Origin: Planctomycetota bacterium | GTDB lineage: Bacteria; Planctomycetota; UBA8108; JACQVS01 | Direction of reading: 5' to 3' | Assembly: GCA_016209605.1 (NCBI GenBank) | Contig: JACQVS010000017.1 | Span: forward strand, 1 to 43,837 | Length of the DNA stretch: 43,837 nt | Part shown: piece by piece, positions 37,119-43,837 of the stretch | Position numbering within the stretch: position 1 is the stretch's first letter | Layout: every line of letters begins with the position of its first letter | Made by a program: the position numbers and the translations under genes | The notes under the pieces: generated by a model | Databases searched by the model: none | What the model was told of the DNA's origin: nothing | The model's input: the letters and a program-made list of their open reading frames with translations, nothing else

Positions 37119-38803
37119 GAGGGATGCTGAAAATGTTCCGCCTGCTGGCCTTGATCGCCGCCTTTGCCGCCTCTCCGGCCGCGGGGGCGGAGCTGGGGAG
37201 GGACTTCCAGGTCCTGGAGCACGAGAGGGATCTGCTCCTGGCCATCGCCAAGGACGCGGCCGCGCCGGCGAAGGTGGAGCTGCTCAAGACCTTTCAAGGC
37301 CGGATCGTCGAGCTGCAGCGGGTAAATCCCGGCTGGTCGCGGGAGGAGAAGAACAAGGTCTATCAGGAGGTCTATCAGCCGGTCCATGACGCCCTGCTCG
37401 AGGAGCTCTTTAAAAAAGGAGCCGAAAAAGATCCGGCCGTGCTCTCCCGGCACCTGGAGATCCGCGGCCTGCTGGAGCAGAAGGACGCCAAGGGAGTGCT
37501 CAACCAGCTCCGGGAGTCGAGCGGCAAGCGCCCCGCCCGCGAGAGCCTGGCGAAGGCCTGGGAGGATCTGGGCGAGTTGGGCGTTTCCCGGCAGAAGCCC
37601 CTTCCTCTCGACCTCAGCCTCGGCTTCCAGGAGGAGCTTGAGAAGTGGGTGAAGTCCTGGAATCTCGCCGGCATGAACCGGCAGGAGTTCGAGGGTTTCC
37701 TGATCCTGATCGAGAAGTTCAACGCCGTGATGAGCCCGGAGGCCTTCGCCCAGGTCGATCCCTCCAAGGACGGCCTGCCGCGGGCGCTTGGCGACCGCGT
37801 GAAGAGCCTCTCGGAGCTGGCGCTCGACTTGAAAAGCGCTTCCGGATCCCGCTCCGAGCCCTTCGCGAAACTCAATCCCTTCGCCGCCCGGGTGGCCGCG
37901 TTTTACCAGAATTACCCCACCAAGAACCACCAGCCGCTCCTGGAGGCCCTGCACAAGCAGGTGAAGGAGAAATTCAGCTTCATCGCCCTCAAGGGAAATC
38001 CGCCGCGCCAGGCGGCGGTTCTCTCCGAGGTGCGCTGCCTCCAGCGGTCGAGCCGCGGCACCCTTGGCGCCGTCCGGCTCGAGGAGACCAGCCGCTACCT
38101 TTACGTCCTTCCCCGCGGGGAAGGCCCCCGCTCGGTGCTGGTGTGCTTCCTTTATCGGGATGCGCCGACCAGGGCGCCGGCCGCGGCGGTGATCCTGAAC
38201 AGCGAGTCGGCCGGAGAAGAGATGAAAGTGCCGGCCTTGCCGAAGCTGCAGCCCGGCCGGTTCTTCGTCTACGACGATGTGAAGAAGATCAACTGTTTCC
38301 TGTGGTTCGATCAGGACTACTGGAGCTGCGCCAAGGCGGCGGGGCGGCTCGAGCGGGCCTCGAAGAAGGCCGCTTCCTTCGGCGGCAGGAGCTTCGCGGA
38401 GCTGGCTTCCTGGATCTGGAGCAACTCCAGCTTGCAGGCGATTGTCCCGTGGAGCGACGGCGCCCTTCCGGAGGCCGCCAGGCTGGCCGCCGATCCGGAC
38501 AAGGCGCCGGCGGAGTGGAAGGAGATTTTTCTGCTCAAGGAGCCGCCGCCCAAGGAGGCGGGCGGGCTGCTGGCCGCCATGCTGGAGAAGCCGGAGCAGC
38601 TCCCGGATCCGGCCATCCTCAAGGATGTCCTTCTGCCGCTCCACCCCCTCGAGGGATTGGACTTGTCGCATGCGGTTCTGGATAATAACTTGCAAGCGGT
38701 TTCAGGCCCGAGCGCGGTGGGCCCCGCCGAGGGGACGGCCGCCGCTCCGGCCCGGATCGGCCTCCGCGCCTTCATACAAGAGGAAAATCGTCGCCTGCCG
38801 TGA
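37115..38803 (+). CDS. Large exported protein of unknown function in the T6SS-like operon
   Basis: A 562-residue protein with a cleavable signal peptide (FRLLALIAAFAASPAAGAE). The mature part begins with a charged helical region, about 30-290. It continues with a beta-rich region (FIALKGNPPRQAAVLSEVRC, TSRYLYVLPRGEGPRSVLVC, FFVYDDVKKINCFLWFDQDY) and ends with helices. Its general composition resembles the periplasmic part of TssM, but no domain was recognised. The start overlaps the lipoprotein stop, and the stop overlaps the GTG start of the kinase gene (GTGA), so the three are translationally coupled. It may be the periplasmic partner or target of the membrane-anchored kinase; that is inference. 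Confidence 0.68.
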   Translation: MRGMLKMFRLLALIAAFAASPAAGAELGRDFQVLEHERDLLLAIAKDAAAPAKVELLKTFQGRIVELQRVNPGWSREEKNKVYQEVYQPVHDALLEELFKKGAEKDPAVLSRHLEIRGLLEQKDAKGVLNQLRESSGKRPARESLAKAWEDLGELGVSRQKPLPLDLSLGFQEELEKWVKSWNLAGMNRQEFEGFLILIEKFNAVMSPEAFAQVDPSKDGLPRALGDRVKSLSELALDLKSASGSRSEPFAKLNPFAARVAAFYQNYPTKNHQPLLEALHKQVKEKFSFIALKGNPPRQAAVLSEVRCLQRSSRGTLGAVRLEETSRYLYVLPRGEGPRSVLVCFLYRDAPTRAPAAAVILNSESAGEEMKVPALPKLQPGRFFVYDDVKKINCFLWFDQDYWSCAKAAGRLERASKKAASFGGRSFAELASWIWSNSSLQAIVPWSDGALPEAARLAADPDKAPAEWKEIFLLKEPPPKEAGGLLAAMLEKPEQLPDPAILKDVLLPLHPLEGLDLSHAVLDNNLQAVSGPSAVGPAEGTAAAPARIGLRAFIQEENRRLP

Positions 38804-41800
38804 AGCCCAACGACCCAGCCAAGAAATCGGGGCCTGATCTTTCAGGCAACCCATCATCCAAAGCTCCGGGAGAGACCGGGGTGCAGTCTCCCGGCCCCAC
38901 CCCCGCCTCGGTGACCGGGACCTTCAGGGCTCCGCCCCTGCCGCAGCTTCGGGGCGAGCGGATCCAGCGCCTCGGCAAGGGCGGCTACGGGGAGGTCTGG
39001 AAGGTCCGCTACTTGAACTCCGAGGAGGCCTGGAAATACATCCCCAAGCGGCCCGGCAGCGACTTCCAGGCCTTCCGGGAGGCCTTCAACTCCCGCCGTA
39101 TCGAGCATCCCCACATCGTCCGCATCCAGGACATCGAAGAGGATGCGAACTATTATATCCTGCGCATGGACCTGGTGCGCGGGCGCGACCTCCATCAGGT
39201 GGTGGAGGAGGAAGGGGTGCTTCCGCCGGTGGTGGTCTGCCGCTACGCCGCTCAAATCGCCGGGGCGCTGGAGGCGGCCCATCAAGCCGGCATCCTGCAC
39301 CTCGACTTGAAGCCTTCCAACCTCATCCTCAAGGAAGATGGCGAGACGGTGATGATCACCGACTTTGGCATTTCGGCGACCATGGGGAAGGGGCTCTTTC
39401 AGGTGGATCCGGTGAAGATGGAGGGAACTCCCTACTTCCTCGCCCCGGAGCAGCTGCTCGGCCAGACGGCCAGCAAGGAGATGGGCAGCAAGGAGATGGG
39501 CGGCAGGGAAGCGGGCGGCGCCAAGCTGGGCCCCGGGGTGGACATCTGGGCGTTCGGCATCACCTTGTATTATCTCTTGTCGCGCACCTACCCCTTCCCC
39601 TTCAGCGGCGGCGATCCGAAGGCCATTCTGGAGACGCCGCCGCGGCCGCTCCCGGAAATCGTGCCTTACGTGCCCGAGGAGCTCTGGGCCATCGTGGTCA
39701 AGATGCTGCAGCGCGACCCCGCCGGCCGGTACGCGCGCATGTCCCAGGTGGAGGCGGCGCTCCGCGGCTACCTCGATGAAATCACCTGTCCGGCCTGCAA
39801 GCGGACCTTCCTGATCGGCGAGGTGCAGGGCTCCTGCCCGGAGACGAGATGCCCGGAGCCGCGGGGCGTGGTGGTGCTCAAGGAGAAGCGCCTCTTGATG
39901 CGGACCGGCGACAGCTTCTTCTCGCGCTGCGAGCACTCGAAGGCCATCGAGTCCTACCGCAAGGTGATCCAGATCGAAGAGGGGGAGAGCCAGGGCCCGA
40001 AGCAGCTCACCGGGCGGGCGCAGCAGCTCATCGCCATCATCGAAAAGGACCGCCAGGAGCTGGCGGAGCGCCTCGACCTCATCCACCAGTACGATCTGAG
40101 CGGCGACCTCCTGCGCACCTTGCGAGAGATCGAGAACGCCCGGCAGCGCTTCTCGGCCATGCGCGAGGTGCGCCGGGTGCGCAAGGAGCTGCTCGAGAAG
40201 GTCCGCGAGCGCTACGCCACGGTCAACCAGGAGGTCCCCGCGCTGGTGCGGCAAGGGCGCTTTGCCGATGCCAAGCTGATCCTCACGCAGATCGAGGCCT
40301 TCCTGGAGAATCCGGCGGCGCGGCGGCACCTCCTGGAGGGGATGCAGTCGCAAAGCGGCGAGATGCTGCCGGTCAAGGATCTCTTCGGGTTCGTGGAAGA
40401 GCGCGAACACTTCTACCGGGCCTGCCGGCAGGACCTGGACCAGCAGGTCGGCTCCCTGCAACTGGAGAAGGCCTCGGCGACCCTGCAGCGGCTGCAAAAA
40501 CACTTTCCCAGCTCGGAGAACATCGAGAAGATCCGCCTCTTCGGCGAGCTTCAAGATGCCCTGGAGGTGGTCCGAAAATTCGATCCCAAGGCCATCGAGT
40601 CGGCGCTGGATCCGCAGGGGGGCGGCTTCCTCAAGGAGGCCATCGAGCCCGCGCGGGTGCAGGCCCAATGCGATTTCATCCTGCAGAATCTCGACCAGGG
40701 GAAGGTCCCCCAGCTAGCGGAAATCGCCGACCGCCGCGGCCGCGCCGCCAAGATCATCGCGGCCTTGCTGTCGCTGCGCGACCGCTTTCTCAAGGACCTG
40801 GAGGCCGCCGAAAAGAAGAACTGGCTGCGGGAGCAGGTCGCCGCCCTGGAAAAGCTGGCGGCCATCGCCGACCGCACCGACTTGCTGCCGGCGGAGGAGA
40901 CCGCCCGCTTCCGCGACCGCTACCAGAAGCTGCAGCGCGTCCTGGAGCGCGCCATCAAGAAGTACGAGGAGGGGAAGCAGCACCTCAAGGACAACAACTT
41001 CGGCAGGGCCCAGGCCTGCTTCGAGGAGGCCGACCGGATCGCCCCCTTGCTGTTCGCGGATGTCCAGGAGAAGGTCGCCCAGTGCCAGGATCTGGCCGAG
41101 AGCAACCGCAAGGTGGGCGAGCAGATCAACCAGCTCTACAACCGCATCATGGGCTCCGAGGCTCGGCCGGAGGAGATCAAGACCTACTTCCAGCTTACCC
41201 AGAAGATCGAAACCCGGCAGGAGTCGGAAACTCTCGTCCTGTCGGTGAAGAACACCCAGAACGTCATCGCCCGGCTGCTCAGCCTGCAGGCGGCGCGGAT
41301 CCATCAAACCGAGGACGAGGCTCAGCGCCTGAAGATCCTGTCGGCGTCCATGGACTGCCTGCTCGCCCTGCCCGCCGACCGCGTGGTCAGCCATCTGGAG
41401 TTGAATCCGGGGCTGAACGAGAAGTTCCTGGCGATGCTCGGACGGATCTTCGCCCCCTTCGAGAAAGGCAAGGCGGCCCTTGGGACGGTGGAAGCGCGTC
41501 TCGGCGCCATCCGGGGCATCATCAACGAGCTCTGCCGGCTGCAGGCGGTGGTCCGGCGCCTCAAACCCCTCGAGTTCCATCCGCATCCGGCGGAGCGGGC
41601 CAGCAACGCCTTGCTGGCCACCCGGGAAACGCTGTTGAGCCATCCGTCCGCCCAGGACATGCTGAACTCCATCGTTTCCCTCCATGATGAGCTCAACAAC
41701 CTGGTGGATGACGTCAAGGTCAAGAAGCGCCTCGAGAAGAACCGCGGCCACCTGGTGTGGATCGCCAGCAGAAAAAAATTGAAGCGGGCGGTGAAACGGT

Positions 41801-42795
41801 TCTTCCGTTCCCTCGGCTGGGTGGCCTTGCCCCTGGCCGCCGCCGCGGCCGCCTTCCTGGCCGCCTCGTTTTACTATGGCGGCATGCTGAAGGACAGCCG
41901 CCTGCTGCTGGCGGGCCAGATCGCCGGCGCGTCGCTCCGGGACGGCGAGGGGAAGGAGGCGGCCCTTCCGGAGGATCTCCGGCAGAAGATCCTCGCCAGC
42001 GAGCGGGACTGGCTGGAGTTCGTCGCCCGATGCGGCGCCCTCCGGGCGAGGCATGCCGAGGAGACGGCCCTGGGGGCTGGAGCCGGCGCTGAAGGGGGCT
42101 GGCCGCGCTTGCTGGTCCAGTTGAGCAACTGGCTGGCGCAAGCATCGGACTTGAAGGACCTGGAAAGCGCCGCCGCGGGAACGGAGGAAGGGAAGCGGTG
42201 GAACGCTCTCATCGAGAAGCGCCTGTCTTCCCTCGCCGGCCGCGCCAGCGAAGAGGTCCAGAAGCGCGTCGGCGCGGAGCTGAAGAGCCTAGCGCAAGGC
42301 GCCGCGTCCATCGATCCGGCCCAGCCGTCCGACCGGCACGTCAAGGCGGCCCTGGAAAGGTTGAAGGAGGCGATGGCGCTGGGCGAAGGGCTGGCCGGCA
42401 AGGCCGGCGAGCTGGAGTGCTTGGGCATCCTCAAGGCCGGAAAAGAGTGGCTGGAGAAACTCCTCGCCAGCGGCGGCCAGCCCCTGGTGGAAAGGATCAA
42501 GAACCCGCCGGGGGAGGAGATCGAGCTGCTGGCCCATGCTTACCTGCTTTCCGAGGCCGCCGATCAGTTGAGCCGCCGGGCGCGCTCCGCCCTCTCCAAG
42601 GGGGGGGCGGAGAAGGCGGAGGAGCTCCTCTTCAAGAGCCTCGGAGATCTGGTGGACTACCGGGACGCCGCGCTCAAGGATGAAAAGATGGCCGAAGCCA
42701 TCAGCCCGGTGAAATTTTTGAACTCCCAAGATGCCGATGACGCCATCGGCAACGCCGTGGTGGAGACCATGAGAAAAATTCTCAAATTGAAATAA
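38800..42795 (+). CDS. PpkA-type membrane-anchored Ser/Thr protein kinase with zinc ribbon and long coiled-coil
   Basis: A 1331-residue protein with a GTG start overlapping the previous stop. The kinase domain covers about 52-325: glycine loop GKGGYGEV (59-66), lysine 79 in AWKYI, catalytic loop HLDLKPSN (167-174), DFG (188-190) and APE (215-217). The arginine of the HRD motif is leucine, so it may not depend on activation-loop phosphorylation. An 18-residue insert with SKEMGSKEMGG follows the APE region. Cysteines 330, 333, 346 and 351 suggest a zinc ribbon. Then follow about 650 residues of charged helix and coiled-coil, a single membrane helix near 1005-1026 and about 300 exported helical residues. 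T6SS loci often carry the threonine kinase PpkA, and tagF here supports such a role, but the architecture differs from the usual PpkA. Confidence 0.88.
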   Translation: MKPNDPAKKSGPDLSGNPSSKAPGETGVQSPGPTPASVTGTFRAPPLPQLRGERIQRLGKGGYGEVWKVRYLNSEEAWKYIPKRPGSDFQAFREAFNSRRIEHPHIVRIQDIEEDANYYILRMDLVRGRDLHQVVEEEGVLPPVVVCRYAAQIAGALEAAHQAGILHLDLKPSNLILKEDGETVMITDFGISATMGKGLFQVDPVKMEGTPYFLAPEQLLGQTASKEMGSKEMGGREAGGAKLGPGVDIWAFGITLYYLLSRTYPFPFSGGDPKAILETPPRPLPEIVPYVPEELWAIVVKMLQRDPAGRYARMSQVEAALRGYLDEITCPACKRTFLIGEVQGSCPETRCPEPRGVVVLKEKRLLMRTGDSFFSRCEHSKAIESYRKVIQIEEGESQGPKQLTGRAQQLIAIIEKDRQELAERLDLIHQYDLSGDLLRTLREIENARQRFSAMREVRRVRKELLEKVRERYATVNQEVPALVRQGRFADAKLILTQIEAFLENPAARRHLLEGMQSQSGEMLPVKDLFGFVEEREHFYRACRQDLDQQVGSLQLEKASATLQRLQKHFPSSENIEKIRLFGELQDALEVVRKFDPKAIESALDPQGGGFLKEAIEPARVQAQCDFILQNLDQGKVPQLAEIADRRGRAAKIIAALLSLRDRFLKDLEAAEKKNWLREQVAALEKLAAIADRTDLLPAEETARFRDRYQKLQRVLERAIKKYEEGKQHLKDNNFGRAQACFEEADRIAPLLFADVQEKVAQCQDLAESNRKVGEQINQLYNRIMGSEARPEEIKTYFQLTQKIETRQESETLVLSVKNTQNVIARLLSLQAARIHQTEDEAQRLKILSASMDCLLALPADRVVSHLELNPGLNEKFLAMLGRIFAPFEKGKAALGTVEARLGAIRGIINELCRLQAVVRRLKPLEFHPHPAERASNALLATRETLLSHPSAQDMLNSIVSLHDELNNLVDDVKVKKRLEKNRGHLVWIASRKKLKRAVKRFFRSLGWVALPLAAAAAAFLAASFYYGGMLKDSRLLLAGQIAGASLRDGEGKEAALPEDLRQKILASERDWLEFVARCGALRARHAEETALGAGAGAEGGWPRLLVQLSNWLAQASDLKDLESAAAGTEEGKRWNALIEKRLSSLAGRASEEVQKRVGAELKSLAQGAASIDPAQPSDRHVKAALERLKEAMALGEGLAGKAGELECLGILKAGKEWLEKLLASGGQPLVERIKNPPGEEIELLAHAYLLSEAADQLSRRARSALSKGGAEKAEELLFKSLGDLVDYRDAALKDEKMAEAISPVKFLNSQDADDAIGNAVVETMRKILKLK

Positions 42796-42812
42796 GCGAA
42801 AGGAGCATTGCC

Positions 42813-43772
42813 ATGGACGATCGACGTAACCACGACACCAGATTCTCGGAGTGGGCGATTTCCCGCCGCCAGCTCCTCAAGGCCGGCGGCGCCTCGGCCC
42901 TCGGCCTGGCCGCCCGCCCCTGGGCGGCGCCGCTCTTCAGCGCCGAGGAGAAGGCCGGCGCGGCGGCCAAGAAAATCCTCTTCTTCACCAAGTCGGCCGG
43001 CTACGAGCACGACGTCATCAAGCGGAAAGGCGACCAGCTCGGCCACGCCGAGAACGTCTTCACCGAGCTGGGGAAGCAGCACGGCTTCGAGGTGGTGGCG
43101 ACAAAGGACGGGCGCATCTTCGACGGCGCGGACTTCAAGACCTTCGATGCCTTCTTCTTCTACACCACCGGCGTCCTCTTTGAGGCGGGGAACGACAAGC
43201 AGCCGCCGATGTCGAAGCAGGGGAAGGAGGCGCTCCTCCAGGCGGTCGCCGAGGGGAAGGGCTTCCTGGGCGGCCATTGCGCCTCCGACAGCTTCCACAC
43301 CCCGGGCGAGGCCTACCAGAACCAGGAGAAGCCCGACCCCTACCTCGCCATGCTGGGAGGCGAGTTCATCAGCCACGGGCCGCAGCAAAAGGCGACCATG
43401 CGGGTGACCGCCAAGGATTTTTCGGGCTGCGAAAAGCTCGGCGAGAGCTTCACGCTCCACGAGGAGTGGTACTCGCTCAAGAACTTCGCCAGGGACTTGC
43501 GGGTGATCCTGGTGAACGAAACCAAGGGCATGGAAGGGCTCGATTACCAGCGCCCCCCTTTCCCGGCCACCTGGATCCGCCGCCACCACAAGGGCCGGGT
43601 GTTTTACACTTCCATGGGCCATCGCGAGGACGTCTGGACCAACCCCATCTTCCAGGGCATCCTGCTCGGCGGCGTGGCCTGGGTGCTGGGCCGGAAGGAA
43701 GTCGACACCACCGCCAACCTCGCCCAGGCGGCGCCGAACGCCTCGGAGCTGCCGGTGAAGAAGAAAAATTAG
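42813..43772 (+). CDS. Tat-exported ThuA-like domain protein
   Basis: A 319-residue protein. AAAGGAG lies eight bases before the ATG. A twin-arginine signal (SRRQLLKAGGASALGLAA) leads to a ThuA-like (trehalose-utilisation, class I amidotransferase-like) domain: KKILFFTKSAGYEHDVI, FDAFFFYTTG, GKGFLGGHCASDSFHTPGEA, HEEWYSLKNF, and GRVFYTSMGHREDVWTNP. Planctomycetes and Verrucomicrobia have many such proteins, commonly near sugar dehydrogenases; the reaction is not established. It follows the kinase gene by 17 bases, so it may be read through from the T6SS-like operon, but functionally it fits better with the carbohydrate-related proteins of the left part. Confidence 0.85.
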   Translation: MDDRRNHDTRFSEWAISRRQLLKAGGASALGLAARPWAAPLFSAEEKAGAAAKKILFFTKSAGYEHDVIKRKGDQLGHAENVFTELGKQHGFEVVATKDGRIFDGADFKTFDAFFFYTTGVLFEAGNDKQPPMSKQGKEALLQAVAEGKGFLGGHCASDSFHTPGEAYQNQEKPDPYLAMLGGEFISHGPQQKATMRVTAKDFSGCEKLGESFTLHEEWYSLKNFARDLRVILVNETKGMEGLDYQRPPFPATWIRRHHKGRVFYTSMGHREDVWTNPIFQGILLGGVAWVLGRKEVDTTANLAQAAPNASELPVKKKN

Positions 43773-43823
43773 TCTTATGCACATTTGGCGCGGCGTCTTC
43801 GCTGCGCCAAATGTGCATAAGAC
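43772..43823. terminator. Long perfect hairpin after the ThuA-like gene
   Basis: Bases 43772-43791 are the exact reverse complement of 43804-43823. The stem extends inward by one G-T and three G-C pairs to about 24 bp around the loop TCTT. On the plus strand no T-run follows. Read on the minus strand, the stem is followed by TAATTTTTC, so it could end transcription coming from the right. Confidence 0.55.
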
Positions 43824-43837
43824 CAGCACCATAATGA

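Noticed and set aside
42813..43772. A T6SS effector at the end of the operon
   Set aside because: The protein has a Tat signal and a clear ThuA-like domain, which is common in this phylum without T6SS genes. There is no effector motif.

Overview
The window is high-GC bacterial DNA that looks like Planctomycetota or a close PVC-group relative, probably a genome assembled from a metagenome. The grounds are a DUF7133/PVC-type propeller protein with HEAT repeats and a C-terminal CxxCH haem domain, a Tat-exported ThuA-like protein, dockerin-like tails on two large proteins, a GHL10-type glycoside hydrolase and several Ser/Thr kinases. No rRNA, tRNA or CRISPR array was seen, so the assignment rests on protein families only.

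Left part (1-13.9 kb). The window opens inside a Ser/Thr kinase-TPR protein that continues in frame into a signal-peptide-like start, a PD40 propeller and a dockerin-like tail. Next come a complete membrane fatty-acid desaturase and a CNNM/CBS transporter-like protein with a C-terminal PTS-EIIA-like domain. From 6.0 to 9.7 kb lies a run of truncated genes: a cyclic-glucan synthase lacking its catalytic core and C-terminus, the N-terminal third of a second desaturase, the C-terminus of NhaA, and a P-type ATPase with two internal deletions. They abut each other with almost no spacer. Intact genes resume with a site-2 protease carrying CBS domains and a secreted GHL10-golvesin-dockerin protein. 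Kinase fragments on both strands lie between 13.2 and 13.9 kb.

Middle part (13.9-25.6 kb). A PVC-type propeller/HEAT/cytochrome c protein converges on a small nucleotidyltransferase-like gene. Then follows a compact minus-strand operon: a giant polytopic membrane protein, PspA, a small unknown protein, a membrane histidine kinase and a sigma-54 activator with a receiver domain. A near-consensus sigma-54 promoter lies just upstream of the first gene, so the operon looks like an autoregulated envelope-stress (Psp-like) system controlled by a two-component pair.

Right part (26.0-42.8 kb). Diverging from the Psp-like operon is a ten-gene plus-strand operon of type VI secretion membrane and baseplate-adaptor genes: a TagH C-terminal-domain-like protein, a TssJ-like lipoprotein, TssK, TssL, TssM, TagF, three exported proteins of unknown function (one a lipoprotein), and a 1331-residue membrane-anchored PpkA-type kinase. 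No sheath (TssB/C), Hcp, VgrG, TssE/F/G or ClpV gene is present, and the operon ends at a ThuA-like gene. Either the phage-tail-like half is encoded elsewhere or this is a TssJKLM-kinase envelope complex used differently. This operon, and its possible coupling to the divergent Psp-like operon, is the most interesting part of the window.
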